Of a DNA stretch of 64,000 nucleotides, positions 9,661 to 22,072 are shown piece by piece. Below the pieces are notes generated by a model. That model saw only the letters and a program-made list of their open reading frames with translations, did no database searches and had not been told where the DNA came from. Position numbers and translations under genes: made by a program. The first letter of the stretch is position 1. Every line of letters starts with the position of its first letter. The stretch lies in contig MU863877.1 in assembly GCA_033296885.1 (NCBI GenBank), positions 124,001 to 188,000 on the forward strand, in the 5' to 3' direction. The DNA comes from Triangularia verruculosa (taxonomy: Eukaryota; Ascomycota; Sordariomycetes; Sordariales; Podosporaceae).

Positions 9661-12202
9661 GCCGAAGAGGTCGGTTTTTGTGTGAGGTCTGGAGCTGGGA
9701 TGTCTCTGGTTGAAGTGAGTGTGGTCGAATTCCACGCCAACGAAGAATGACGTTGCTACCCTGCTGAAGATCTTATGTAATCAGCCTGGGGTTGGAACCA
9801 AGCCCCACCATCGAGGACCAGGCATCTGGTTCCAGAGCCAGCTGTCAGGACTGGCAATGCTGGGTGGTACTTTGTACAAACAAATCCATATTGAACTGGA
9901 GATTGCACAATATGTTGATGGCAATTCCGGCTTTACGAGGCCGAATAGAAGCTGGAAAACAAAAGCCATGGTAATCTTGCTTTGAGTTACTCTGCCCTGA
10001 TTGGTCTCATTCTCGATGTCCAATGTTTACCTCGCTTGCCCAGCCGGCGCTTCGTTACCGCCATCGTCTAACCACGATACGAGAATGCAAGCAGAACAGG
10101 GCGCTTCTTGTGAACGAGTTTGCAGATCCAGCGAATCGAGCCTCGTCTGCATGCATGCAGTCTGCGAGGTGACAATCCCCTACCGTACCAAACAAAACTC
10201 GATCGGAGCAGGAATCTAGATGTCACCCGTGCTGCTGAGGTCCATTGGGCGTTCAAACGAGCGTCATAAAGATCGACACATCGTGAAGGCAGCACGACAT
10301 TCTTAATGTATCCAGCTACCCAATTCTGGGGCCCGGTGTTGTTGGCCTGCCCAACCAAAGGGCAACCATCTTAAAGCCAGCTTGATGAGGAAGACGCTCT
10401 GACCAACAGACATGATGGCCCAGAGAAAAAGTGCCGAGTTTCAGAATTGGCTTTCTGTGTACCTGAAGCTAACCTCATTGGGCTTGGTGTTGATAGCAGC
10501 CCCTCCATCGACCTCCAAGATGGTTTGGTTTGGTGATGCGGAAGACGGAGGGTTTGCATCTACGTAGTCACGCCGTGGACAAAATAATTGGTACTGCAAG
10601 CTAAGATCATACCTCAAGAATAGTAGAAAAGGCTTATCACTATCTTTTAATATAGTCAAAGTATTTTTTAAAGTGTTTTTAATTTCTTTTAAAGCCTATT
10701 AACTATCTTTTAAGGCCTACTAACTATCTTTCAATACTATATTCCCCCTTTGCAGTGCTAGTTTTTTTGTCCAGGACGTGGTAGTAGTGTAGATATGTTG
10801 ATGAGGTCTACTACATGTCTTCCGCAAGCAACCAGCTGTCTCGTGATCACAGCACAGACTAGGTAATATCAAGCTGCCCCGAGACATGCGCATCGTGCTG
10901 ATTGTTTCATGGATTTGGGTTTGATGACGGCTTGCGTGTGGCACCCAAACGTCGGGCATCTCAGCCTATCCCTTTCTTTCTTGTGCCCAACGCGCGCAAT
11001 GTGTACCGCAGCGGTCCTCATCAGCCGAAGAGAACAAAGGACGGCGATGGGCTCGAGGGTCGTCTTCAAGCGGATCAAAGAGTGGGGAGATGAGCGCTCA
11101 GTGCTCACGGCGTGTGGCTGATGACCCCTCACTTTGCTGCTGGTCCAGACTGAGGGAGGTGGGAATGGAGCCCACCCGGACCTGAGGTGGTCTGTTTAAG
11201 CACTGCGATCTTCGAAGGTCCTCCGTCTCCATCTTCTTCCGCTTTTCCGACACACCTTTGATCATCTGTCTTTTGTACCGCCCGCGCTGTCTACGGCATC
11301 TTCCCTGTCTATTGCACGGAACTTCCCATTTCGACCCTTTTTGCCCTGGCCGAGATTCAGACAAAGCAGCGCCCCTGACAGCGCATCGCACATCGTGTGT
11401 CTGCACGCGCGGGCGAGATCATCCCCGTTTCAGAATTCCGGGCCTCACCTTATTTTCACTTTTGCCATCATCGAGACATCTAGCCGGCTGTCGACAACTT
11501 TGGATACCGTCGGCTTCTTGGGTCTGCCATTTCCCAGTTGCAACGGTGGTTGCATTCTAGTCGGCCCTGAAATCTGCAGGAACAGGCCTCGAAACGGCAT
11601 AACGGGCACCTCTCTTCCTCCGGGTCCAGCCTCTTATCGTTTTTCTCAACGGGGCCCCATCCCAACTCCATCTGGTGTTCCAAACCTCCCGGAACCCCTA
11701 CAGTATCAAATCGAAAACGGTGTTGCAGTACCACCCACGAATTATTGAGTCGTCCGACAAGGCACAACCCGACTCCATTGCGCAGCCCTGAGAAGATATT
11801 CCTGGCCTTCTCAGAGCCGTTTCCGGACTCGGTGCCTCCTTGGGGAGGGTGCTCATTTGTCGCAGCTTGCAATCTGCCTATTTTCTGGCCCATCCAAAGG
11901 CGTATCCAACCCCCTGGCGTTTGTACCCCAAGTCCCAAGCCAGCGCCCGCTACTGTGCAGTCTACTGTTGCGTGGGCTGGCGCGTGCCCACAAGACCACG
12001 CTGCAACAGCTGCAACAGTTGCAACAGGCGGTCCTCGTGTGCGGCAAAGTGCACGAGGTGCGAATCAGGAATAACCCAGGAGGTAGACGCCTGTTATATC
12101 CAGGCCCATCATTATTAGCTCCATTCAAGCGGGTGGCCCGGCCTTTTGCGCAGCCTCTCTCATTTGGCGTCTGGCACCTGGCAGGACACTGCTGGCAGCA
12201 GC
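9661..12202. other. intergenic region and leader of the RhoGAP gene
   Basis: I see no supported gene here. It contains the BET2 promoter side (a CCAAT box on the minus strand at 10000-10004), an AT-rich repeat block at 10632-10735, and a GC-rich stretch from about 11300 with many short overlapping frames that probably includes the long leader of the RhoGAP gene. A CAACAG-type repeat lies near 12003. Confidence 0.5.
10632..10735. repeat. AT-rich block with 21-bp repeats
   Basis: Two adjacent units, CCTATTAACTATCTTTTAAGG (10695) and CCTACTAACTATCTTTCAATA (10716), have a 21-base period, and a third related copy (CTTATCACTATCTTTTAA) lies near 10632. The block is much more AT-rich than its surroundings, so it may be the remnant of a mutated repeat. 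Confidence 0.7.
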
Positions 12203-14585
12203 ATGGGTCGGAGCAAGCCTGTACCGCAGCCGCTTACGCTGCCGCCCAGCGACGACTCTCGTGGTGAAACCGTTCCCAATTCCGCTCGACTGACGACGGC
12301 CTCGCCCCGATCCCCGCGCTCCCCTTTCCGCTTCGGCCAAAAAAGTTCTGAGCACGCCGTGGAGCCTCTGCAGCTCGCCGACATCTTGCACCAGCCCGAG
12401 AACCAGAGCCAGAATCAGATTCGCAATCACCAACCTCAACCGCAGACACACGAACAGTCGCGGCACCAATACCAACATCCACACGTCAATTCCCCAAGCC
12501 AGCAGCCCCCGCTCCAAACGGAGCAGCTAGCTGAGAAACGCCCCCTTGACGACACCCGCACGTCGCCGCCGCTGCCCTCGCCAGGAGGCCGGTCTGCCGA
12601 CCAACAAAGTAGACAACCCAACCAGCCCCCGCCGCACCTTGGCCACAGGAGCCCGCGGCACGACGACGACAAGGCTTCGAAGTCGAGTTTCTTCTTCAAC
12701 TTTGGAAAGGCGGCCAGGCCGTCGGACCGTCCCACCACGCACCAACACCCAGACACCCGTGCTGAAACTATGTCAAAAGATTCTGAACATTCCACGCCTT
12801 CGAAACAAAGCACTAAGCATTCGGGTATGTCGATCTAGTTTTTCCTTGCTAGCTAGCTTGCACGGCCCAGCATTTGACCTCTGGCCTGCCCCTCGGCCGA
12901 GCGTTTTGTGCGCGCGCAGGAGCCAACTCGAATGTCTCGCCCGGCTTTGTTTCATGATTTGACTAACAGTCTCTGGTGTCCGGCATTGCAGAATCGCTCC
13001 AGCAGGAGTCCTCAGCGCAAAGATCCATTCCCCAGCTGCCGTCCAGATCACAAGTGTCGCTAGCCTCGTCTGCCGACTACGATAGCCCAAACAATTCGAC
13101 GAGCGCTTCAAGTTCGAGAAAGCACAAACCGAAGCCCTTCAATCTACTGAGCCGAAACCGATCGTTCAAGGACAAGGAAAGTAAGGAGAGCAAGAACAGT
13201 CCGAGTCCCAGGGGAGAACAGACATTAGCACCACCAAAGGGCGCCGAATCGGAGAAGCTTGCCCCTCTGAAGACCGCCCCGCTTCAGGCGCACGACCGCT
13301 CGTTCCGCGAAATGATGTCCTCGGCCGTCCGCAATCATTCGGCGGAGAGGTCGCAAGGGAGGGATATTGGAGGAAGAGGAAGAGATCAGGATGGCCACCA
13401 TCGAGGCTTGCCATCCTCCTTGAGGGAGGCTAGCGGATCGGCCTTCTTCAACAATATCAAAAACAGCAAGGCCGCTGGCATCATCAGCACTCGCTTATTT
13501 GGCAAGGACAGCAAGCACGAGCCCCCAGTACCAAGAGAGCCATTGATAGACGACGAGAGTTATGTGCTCAAGGTCATAAACTTGCCTCTCGTAGAGCAAA
13601 CACGCCTGACCAGGATATCGAAGCGGCTCGAGGATTCCCGGGACAAGACCGAGTTCTGGATGCCCGCTTTTCCCTGGCGCGCAATTGACTATCTCAACTA
13701 TAAAGGAAGCGATGTGGAAGGATTATACCGGGTACCAGGCAGCGGACCTCAGATCAAGAAGTGGCAGAGAAAGTTCGATGAAGGTATGATGCCAAGCTGC
13801 CAAGACACATGTCCTGAACCGTTGCTGCTAACACTGTGCTTGTAGAACTCGACGTTGATTTGTTTGAGCAACCGGATCTTTACGACATCAATATTATTGG
13901 GTCGATGTTGAAGGCCTGGTTGCGGGAGCTCCCAGACGAGCTGTTTCCCAAGTCGGCCCAAGACAGGATCGCCAGAGAATGCGCAGGCGCAGAGACGGTC
14001 CCCCAGATGCTCATTGACGAACTCTCGAATCTCTCGCCTTTCAACTACTATCTTTTATTTGCCATCACATGCCACCTCAGCTTGTTGCTTGCTCACTCGG
14101 ACAAGAACAAGATGGATTTCCGCAACCTCTGTATCTGCTTCCAACCTTGCATGAAGATTGACGCCTTTTGCTTCAAGTTCTTGGTCTGCGACTGGCGCGA
14201 GTGCTGGAAGGGTTGCAAGAATGAAGCCAGGTTTATCGAGGAAGAATATGCGCTTTTTGACCAGCCACCACCGTTGCGGGCCATCGGCGAGGCCAGGAGG
14301 AACGGGGCCCCACTGAACGAAGAACATAAACCAACACCAGAGCCCCGAAATATTTCGTCATCGAACAGCAGCAAAAGTTCTATAAGAGGCGCGGCAGACA
14401 ACAAACAGCAGCAGCAGCAGTCACGACCTAAGAAGAAGGCGTTGCCGGAAAGTGAGAGCCTTGATACAGGCTCCACGATCTCGACGACTCTGACCATCAA
14501 CAGCGACCTGGAGACGCCACCAAGGAAGTCGGGTGACTTGCGCCCTCTCTCGCCTATCAAACCGCTGTCCCCACTGAACTTTTAG
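12203..14585 (+). CDS. RhoGAP-domain GTPase-activating protein
   Basis: Predicted activator of GTP hydrolysis on Rho-family GTPases, acting in polarity or actin signalling. Exons are 12203-12824, 12992-13783 and 13846-14585; introns are 167 nt (CTAAC branch at about 12963) and 62 nt, with phases that join as SES and DEELDVD. The N-terminal 350 or so residues are rich in S, P, Q and basic residues and look disordered. The RhoGAP domain follows: PWRAIDYLNYKGSDVEGLYR, where R in EGLYRVPGSG is the likely arginine finger, then LYDINIIGSMLKAWLRELPD and KMDFRNLCICFQPCM. The tail has a short glutamine run and an S/T/P-rich end. The start is the first in-frame ATG of MGRSKPVPQPLTLPPSDD; earlier ATGs in the same frame exist, so the true N-terminus is uncertain. 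I cannot say which yeast RhoGAP it matches. Confidence 0.85.
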
Positions 14586-15779
14586 TCGGACACTGTACAA
14601 ACCCGAGTGTGTCATCTCATAGAGCTGGCATTTGTACATTGGATTCACTATTATTCTTTATCGTCGAACGATCGTCACGCCCGTTTACGACCTTTTCTTT
14701 ACCGACCGCTGAGCGTATTCATAGAGCAACAATAGCTACCTACCGCCTCATTTCCTTATCAATTCAATGGCGACCAGAAAACTGGCGTCAGCACTCGAAC
14801 CCCCGACTCCAAATTTCAGTACGACCACTCACACACAAAAGATACTGGCGATCACACAACTTGAACCAAAGCACTTTATTTGTTTTGTCGTTTTCTCAAA
14901 GTCGATGGGATGGATTGTGGGGAGGGTTTTTTAGCATGTGAGATGTTTTTCTGCGTTTTTTTCTTGTCTTTTCTTTTTCTGTTTGGAATACCCCCGTCCG
15001 GCCTTTTTTTTTTTTTTTTCTCTTTTCCGTTGCAATTGTCGTTTGAAAAATACCCCTCATGCTTCTGGTGTGGAGAGGTATAGAAAGTTTTTTTCTTTCA
15101 TTTTTTTTTAATCTCCCAAATTGATTCACTTCTGGCTTTTTTTTTCTTGGTGAAAAGTGACGAGCTGTTGTTTATAAATGCTGGAAAGAGGGAGAGAGAG
15201 AGGAAAGTGTTTCTGGACTAGGGCTAGGGTTACATACCTAAGTTTGTGGTCTTGATAAACGCTTGTTGTGTGGGGAGGTAAAGGGGAGAAAGGGGCATTA
15301 AAAGCAACAGCAAAAAACTGTATGATATTTGAGGCTTGATGGGTTTTTTGTTTTGGGAGATTGAAACTGTATTGGCGGGGAGTTGGGAGGGGGCAAATGG
15401 GAGAGGAGGTATTTGTGATTGCGAATTGTGTCTGTTGGTTGGGTGTTGGGTGTGTGAATAATGAAAAAAGAATTACAGGATTTTTTGGATTGTTTCCGGG
15501 ACAGACAGATGATACATCATTTTTCGTGCCCAAAAGACTCTGTGAATCATTTGTATGACCAGAACTCCTCCCAATCTACTATATCTCTCTATGTGGGAAA
15601 CATCAATCTATCTCAGGGGTTCAACAGACCCAACCAGCTTTTTTCACTGAACATCATTCAAGAAACTCTATAATACAATTTCCATCATGGAACTCACTCA
15701 CTCTATCTGTTCCCTGATGATATACACAAAAATATACAAATTTCCATTTCCCAATTTTCTTTTCCCCCCTCACTCTCTC
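14586..15779. other. intergenic, T-rich stretches
   Basis: This is a convergent spacer between the RhoGAP and mS29 genes. Long T runs (for example about 15006-15019 and 15137-15146) and low-complexity DNA are present. I see no gene; it probably holds the 3' untranslated regions and polyadenylation signals of both neighbours. Confidence 0.6.
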
Positions 15780-17266
15780 TCAAACCCTCATAGTCAACAA
15801 CGCCGCCCTCTCCATCTCACCCAGCACACCCCCACCCCCCAGCGTCCACTTCTCACTCACAGTCTGCTCATCCACCGTCGTCCTGAGCAAGCCGCTCGCA
15901 GCCCAATACTCCATCAGACTCCTCGCCTCCCTCTTCCCAATCCTATTCACCTCCAGCACCTCGACCGACCTCAACACCCTCTCCACCCTCTCATCGTACC
16001 CCTTAAAGTACGGATCCTTCCTCTCCACCTCCTCCCCCTTCTGCGCCGCCAGCCTCTGCTTCAGCGCCAGCTCCATGCTCGGGATCCTCGGGCCGTTGTT
16101 GCGGTTGGTGGCGGCGATCACGGCGCCTCCCGAGGGAAAACGGGTGTTGCCCGAGAGGGCGTCGACGAAAAGCTTGACGAGGGAGAGGTCGTGGGAGTGG
16201 ATTGGCTCAAAGGCAGAAGAGCGGTAGGCGGACGGCTTCATGATGTGGGGGAGGTTGTCGAGGGAGAGGAGGATGGGGGGACGGTTGGCGGCGGCGGGGG
16301 CGTTGAGTTCGGACCAGAGGGCTTGGAAGACGGGCCAGGCTCCTTCGGCTTCTTTGGCGGCGTTGATGAGGGAGAGCAAGGGCTGGTTGACGGTGATGTT
16401 TTGGGGGAGCTCGCTGTGGGAGGAGACGGAGAGGAGCTTGGCGAGGATTTTTTCGTTTGATTTCTTGATGGATTGGAGGAGTTTGAGGCAGTAGTTTTGC
16501 TGCATGTAGAGGGTTGGGTTTTCGGTGTTGGGGATGGGGGAGTATTCGGTTGAGCCGTTGGTTAATTCTTGGGCTAAATTTGGGAGAGGGGTTAGTTATG
16601 GAGGGGGGTTTGAAAAAGGGTAGGACGGGAAATACCATCTGGGAGGTGAATCACGATCCAGCCGTTGAGGTAGGCATGCGACTGAGCCTGGAGGAGCATG
16701 GTGCTCTTCCCCGAGATCTTCTCGCCGGTAAGAACAATACGAGCCGTCGTCTTGTCCGCCACGGCCTTCTCCATCTTGCCCATTAACTGGACTGACTCCT
16801 CCCGAACTAATGTTGACGGCTTCCGGAACAGACCCCATGTTTGTGTGGGCTGGAAAGCCTCGGTGGCGCGAAGCTGGTCCTGCAGTGTTGCAGGCAGAGA
16901 CACGATCTTTCCGACTTGTTTCGGGTCCGACAGGCTCCCTGCCTCCATCTCGGGCACCCACGGTACGGGAAGGGCGTTGTCGTTGCTGAGAACGATCTTC
17001 TTGCGGAAGGCCTTGCGCTCGCCGGGGCCGGGGGGCTTGCCCCTGTCGGTGGTGGACTTCTTCTTGATGGTCATTTTCCTGCCGGCACGGTACACCTTTA
17101 CGGAACGGTCCTGGTTCTCGGCGCTCTTCGCCTTCGATGGCATGGCATTTTGAACGGCGGTGGTTGAGAAGGCGGCCGCTGTTCTGGTGGGCGCAAAGAC
17201 GGGCACGACTACACCCCTCGATACCGACGGCCGGCTGAGGCACCTCAGGCAGTTGGTGGCCGACAT
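15780..17266 (-). CDS. RSM23: mitochondrial small-subunit ribosomal protein mS29 (DAP3 family)
   Basis: GTP-binding protein of the small mitochondrial ribosomal subunit, orthologous to human DAP3 and yeast Rsm23. Exons are 17266-16636 and 16573-15780 with a 62-nt intron, giving 474 residues. The N-terminus, basic and hydroxylated with no acidic residues for the first 40 or so positions (MSATNCLRCLSRPSVSRG...), fits a mitochondrial import signal. The P-loop region reads LTGEKISGKSTMLLQAQSHA, followed by NGWIVIHLPDA across the splice junction. Later DAP3 features are LLSLDNLPHIMKPSAYRS, HSHDLSLVKLF and GGAVIAATNRNN. It is divergent from RRS1 across 478 bases. The last 300 coding bases are G-rich on the coding strand while the part before them is C-rich. 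Confidence 0.93.
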
Positions 17267-17744
17267 TTTGCGGTTTTTATTTTTTTTGTATCTGTTGCCG
17301 TCGTCAGGGATCGTCGGCGTCGCCAATTGCAACTTTCGGCCCGGAAGCTGGTCCCGCTTTGTCGAGCAACCTCCAAAATCTCTGAACTCAAAATCAGATG
17401 GGCGCGGCCAACGGCTGTGAAGTTCTCGACGCACGGGCCAGTTTCGAAGTTAAAACGTTTGGTCGAAGCTTGAGCCGCAGCACCCTCCTGCCCCGCAATC
17501 CCCAAGCTGCTGGGTTCTGCAGCTGTTGACCGCCCAAATTTTCAGAAGCCTTGACCTCTGCCAGTTTCTTTGCTTGCCCATTCAATCGAGTCCAGTCGCA
17601 TCGCATCTCAAGCTTCACTTTTTGCGCAGCAACATCGCAACCACAATTCCTCGTCCACCAACAACAGTCAATCTGACTTGAACCTCCCTCTTGTACAAAC
17701 CATACCAATCAGAAATCTCAAAACAAAACAAGAAAACCACCACA
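17267..17744. promoter_or_regulatory. shared upstream region of mS29 and RRS1
   Basis: These 478 bases separate two head-to-head genes, one for the mitochondrial ribosome and one for cytosolic ribosome assembly, so a bidirectional promoter is plausible. No specific factor site was identified with confidence. Confidence 0.45.
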
Positions 17745-18347
17745 ATGGCGACCGAAACCGCCAAACCCCCCAAACTCCCCGTCACAGTCTCCAAGCCCAC
17801 CCCCTACACCTTCGACCTCGGCCTCCTCCTCGCCAACGACCCCAACCCCCTCTCCCTCCCCACCTCCGGAACAAACCTCGAACCAGCCCTCTACAACATC
17901 GCCCGCGACGGCACCCAATCCCTCATCAACCAGCTCCTCACCACCCTCCCCATCTCCTCCACCCCCGCCGGCGTCCTCCTCTCCCTCCCCTCATCCGTCA
18001 CGCCGCTCCCCCGCGAGAAACCCGTCCCGCAGCCCAAACCAGAGACGAAGTGGTCCGCCTTCGCCAAGCGCCGCGGCATCAAGCCCAAGACGCGCGAGCA
18101 GCGCAGGAACATGCAGCTGAACCCCGAGACGGGCGAGCACGAGAGGAAGTGGGGGTACAAGGGCGCCAACAAGGCTGGCCAGGACGAGCCGATCATCGAG
18201 GTCGAGTTCAACAAGAAGAAGGAGCTGGAGAGGAAGGAGGGGACGAGTGTGAGGGGGGATAAGAGGAGGGAGATTAGGGAGAGGGTCAAGAGGAATGAGA
18301 GGAGGATGAGGAGGAATGAGAGGAATGCTGAGGAGGGGGGGAAGTAA
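17745..18347 (+). CDS. RRS1: ribosome biogenesis protein Rrs1
   Basis: Intronless gene of 200 residues, matching the roughly 203 of yeast Rrs1. In yeast the protein acts in the nucleolus with Rpf2 to bring 5S rRNP into the pre-60S particle. The diagnostic core is FDLGLLLANDPNPL, LYNIARDGTQSLINQLL, then WSAFAKRRGIKPKTREQRRN and the segment following GEHERKWGYKGANKAG. The C-terminus is strongly basic (RREIRERVKRNERRMRRN), as expected of an RNA-binding nucleolar protein. The start at 17745 lies in the context CACAATGGCG; an in-frame ATG 18 codons upstream adds residues not expected in the family. The first half uses mostly C-ending codons and the last third mostly G-ending codons. Confidence 0.95.
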   Translation: MATETAKPPKLPVTVSKPTPYTFDLGLLLANDPNPLSLPTSGTNLEPALYNIARDGTQSLINQLLTTLPISSTPAGVLLSLPSSVTPLPREKPVPQPKPETKWSAFAKRRGIKPKTREQRRNMQLNPETGEHERKWGYKGANKAGQDEPIIEVEFNKKKELERKEGTSVRGDKRREIRERVKRNERRMRRNERNAEEGGK

Positions 18348-18797
18348 AGAAGATGGTAATATTGGGGGGAGGAAGGAGAATCGATACATGGATTTCCTAT
18401 CGAGTGGCGTTTTTCTTTTGGGAGGGGACAGTTTATTTACTTGCTTTCTTTTGGGCGTTTCGTTGGGACTGGGACTGTTCTCGGTTGCTTGCAAAAAGGT
18501 TCTCTCGAACGAATTGACAGGATTCTTGACATGTCTTCATACAATCACTTTTGCATGGGTGATGGGCTTACTCGAGGCTTTTCTGTGAAAACAGTTGTTG
18601 TAGGCACAAGATATTTTCTCGTGTTTTTTTGTGTTAGCTCATTCCTACAACAAGAACTATCCGGACAGAAAAAGCGTTCTTGGTCAAAATCTGGTATCCC
18701 ATTTCCCAAACCCATCAAAAAACCCAAACTTGGACGGAAGACATTCAAAAACGCCACAAACGCAGTCGACATGTAACCCCGACAAGAGGAGCCCCCC
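18348..18797. other. convergent 3' spacer between RRS1 and MCM7
   Basis: Both flanking genes end here. An apparent extension of the MCM7 reading frame to 18545 is produced by reading through the last intron; the spliced frame ends at 18798. No further gene is seen. Confidence 0.7.
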
Positions 18798-21476
18798 TCA
18801 CAACTCCAGGCTACCTTCCCTATCATCCGCCACAATAAACACCAACCTCGACCCATTCCCAGTCGTTTGCCAGATCTATTTTTCATCAAGTCAGCATATC
18901 TTCTTCTGTTGAAAACAAAAAGGAAGGAACTCACATTCAAATCCGTATACTCCTCCAACGCAGTCAACCACTGATTCTCCGTAAAACCCTTCGCAATCAC
19001 CCTCTCCTTCACCTTCCTCAAGCTCAGCTCCACCCCAAACTCATTCTCATTCTCCTCCTCCTCCTCCTCCTCCCCCGCATCCTCAGCCCTGCACGCCCCG
19101 CTATCCGCCAGACCCTTGACAAGATTGAAGATCTTGCTGCTGGCGTTGAGCCCCCGTCTGCCGGACCTGTTCCCGTCGTCCATAGCGAGGGACTCCTTGG
19201 ATGCCTCAATAAGCCGCAGGGCTTCGTCGACGTCTTCTTGTACCACCGTGTTGCTAAACCGGAGACGAGCAAGAGCCTGAGCCAGACGAACGATGCCGAG
19301 CAAAGTACGGGGAGTGGTGTGGCCGAAATTCTGGGCCTTCTTTTCGTTCCGCTTGTGCTGGTTGCGGAGGCGGACGTATGTCTTGACCATGTAGTCGGCA
19401 ACGCTCTGGGGGAGGACAGGGCGGAAGGTGCGGGCTTTGGCAACGTAAGCGCGGACTTCGGCCGGGCTGAAGACCATGCCGTTGGCGGTGTCGAGTTCGG
19501 GGTGCTTGTTGTGCATGTGGACGTAGGCGACGTGCTTGGCGAGTTGGGCGTCGGTTTCTCTTGTTGGGGTGTCGAGCAGCAAGAACATGACGTCGAAGCG
19601 GGAGAGGAGGGCGGCGGGAAGGTTGATGTTTTCTACGGCGGTGAGACGGGTGTTGTAACGGCCGTAGAGAGGGTTAGCGGCGGCCAGGATGGATGTGCGG
19701 GCGTTCAGGGAGGTGGAAATGCCGGCCTTGGAGATGGAGATGGTTTGCTGTTCCATGACTTCGTGGATGGCGGTACGGTCGTTGTCGTCCATTTTGTCGA
19801 ATTCATCGATACAGCAGATGCCGTTATCGGCGAGGACGAGGGCACCGCCTTCGAGGACCATTTCGTCGGTGACGGGATCGCGCATGACGGCGGCGGTGAG
19901 ACCGACGCCGGATGAACCACGGCCAGAGGTATAAACACCGCGGGGAGCAACCTTGGAGATGTACTTCAACAGCTGGGATTTGGCCACACCCGGGTCACCC
20001 ATCAGGCAGATGTTGATATCACCGCGGATACGCATGCCATCACCGACCTCCTTGGTAACACCACCGACAAGCAGTAATAGGAGGGCCTTCTTAACGTCGA
20101 GGTGACCAAAGATTTCGGGGGCGATGGACTTGGCAAGCATTTCGTACTGGTGACCGGACTGCATAAACTTGGCCATTTTCCTTTCCATCAGAGGGTCGAT
20201 TTGCATATCCTCGTAGGCCTTCTTGTGCTGAACAACATCGTGGGCCTCGAGGTAGGTGTCGGTCAGGAGACCGGCACGCATGGCCTGGAAACCGGTATAT
20301 GGTGTTGGGAGGAAAATGCCAGATATATCAACTGTATCACCAGGCTTGACCTGTCGTACAAGAGTGCCGAAGCAATGTACGGTGAGTGTCCTAGGAATCT
20401 GACCAATAGGCACCTGCTCGGCAAGTTCTTGGATCTTGACCTCCTGGAAGGGCAAGAACTTGGAGGCTCTTGATGATGGGTACAGCTGCCCCTTGGCCTG
20501 GTTTTCCTTACAATCCTTCGATGGGCACAATGTGAGGGGGCCGTACTGCTTGTCGGAGACGGGCTGGAAGATTTCGCAACCGCAGCGGTCGCAAGTATAG
20601 GCGCTGACCTGAACGATAGGCTTGACGTCTGATACCCTGGTGGCGATGCCACGGATGGTAATGAGGTGTCCGAGGTGGTCGCCACGCACTTGTCGGACTG
20701 AAAGCGCCTTCAGAGGCTCGCCAGACATGGCGGTTCTGGGTTTGAATACGAGGGTATATCGGCGGGTGAGCTGTGCAGGGTATTGCTCGTTGAGCATGGT
20801 CGGGTCGCCAGTCCTCTCGGCACCTTCAACCAGGTCGGCGTTTCGTTGGGTCCGGTTGGCCATCAATACGTCGAGCACATCGTCTTTGAAGGCGAGTCCC
20901 TGCGTTGGTTGCGGCATCAACTTGTCAATAGCTCTCGAAAGAATCTCGACGTAGTGCTTTGTGTTCTTCTCTACCGACTCGACGAGCTTGAGCTGCAGGC
21001 CCAAGTCCTCTTCGAACTGTTTTATGCATGGTTAGGAAAATGCCGACGTCGAAAAAGGGGCCTCGCTAAGAAAACACACCGTATGAATATCATCCAGCTC
21101 GATTACGACTTCGTTGATTTTCCTGTTGGCAAGTTCTTGGAGCATGAGCTTGTATTTGTGTACAGGCTCCTTCTGTGCCCGTTGCTGGCGGCGCTGCTGT
21201 CCACCCTCGTCATCCTCGTCCATAAAATCATAATCGTCGCTCAGGTCGTCCTCGTTGATCGTGATGTTGCCCAGCGCAGTAGTGATGGTCTCCTGGGGCG
21301 ACGTCTTGAAGTCGCTAAGGAAGTGTTCGAAAGCCTCTGTTGCACCATTAGCGGTCTGTTGATATTTTACCGCCTTTGTTTTGTTTGTTTTCCAAATTTT
21401 CTCTAGGGATGGTTGGGTTGCGCTGACCTTGTTGCTCGCCGTACTCGACGGGCGCCTTCATGTTAAAGAGAGCCAT
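18798..21476 (-). CDS. MCM7: DNA replication licensing helicase subunit MCM7
   Basis: Subunit of the hexameric MCM2-7 replicative helicase in the nucleus. Exons on the minus strand are 21476-21428, 21336-21080, 21016-18935 and 18875-18798, giving 821 residues; introns are 91, 63 and 59 nt and all junctions keep phase. The zinc-binding region is YTCDRCGCEIFQP...LCPSKDC (about residues 242-275). The ATPase core has Walker A GDPGVAKSQLL (about 441), GRGSSGVGLTAAV, Walker B CCIDEFDKM, sensor 1 ILAAANP and the arginine finger in LLSRFD (about 574). The last exon gives LNIWQTTGNGSRLVFIV, matching the family's C-terminal winged helix, where MCM7 has LNVWQ. The choice of MCM7 over its paralogues rests on the N-terminal KINEVVIELDDI and TRRYTLVFKP motifs. 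An acidic run of E residues before the winged helix is unusual. Confidence 0.96.
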
Positions 21477-22072
21477 ATTTGCGACGTTTGTTTACTTGCG
21501 CCCGGGATGCGCTGGGTCGCAATGTTCAGTGGTTGTTGGCACAGATTGGGAGAGTCGGGCCTTCAGTTGAAGATGGTCGAGAAAACACCTGCGCTGGCGC
21601 TAGGATGATGCGGGATGGAGGCTGGGGCTGCCAATCCAATGCCCCGGTCGCTGTTCCTGACAGGGGCACGCGCTGGAACGCGGTCAGGCACGCAGCGAGA
21701 CGCGACTTGGGCCATGGGGCAATTAAAGTGTTCCACGTTCAGGGCTCTCAGCTGTGGAGGGGCACTGTCGGACGGGCGCCAGCTGGTTAGGCCGGCGACC
21801 TTTTGAGGCTTTCAAGACCGGGCCTTAGGTTGCCTCGGCACATGCCACCCGCTGATTGCCGGGAAAGCTTCCCCGTCCGAGAGCTGCCCCGAGGTGAGCT
21901 GCATCCGATGCGCTATCCCACGCGCTACGAAAGCGGACCCGATCAGCTGCATCTTCTTAACACCGGAGAGACGGCGCTCCTCCGTGTGCAACACCATCTG
22001 TAAATACTACAACCGTTTTTGTTTCTTCCTGCTCCTCCCTTCCCGTCGCGATACCCCAGAATAACAGACACA
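21477..22072. promoter_or_regulatory. shared upstream region of MCM7 and PEX1
   Basis: A 596-base head-to-head spacer. It is GC-rich in the middle with no long open frame worth reporting, and presumably holds both promoters. No cell-cycle box such as ACGCGT was identified with confidence. Confidence 0.4.

Noticed and set aside
15687..16460. 257-codon plus-strand frame over mS29
   Set aside because: It is antisense to a well-supported mS29 exon and has a low-complexity G/E/V-rich product.
18545..18797. Extra C-terminal residues of MCM7
   Set aside because: They come from reading through the last intron; splicing restores the family's usual C-terminus and stops at 18798.
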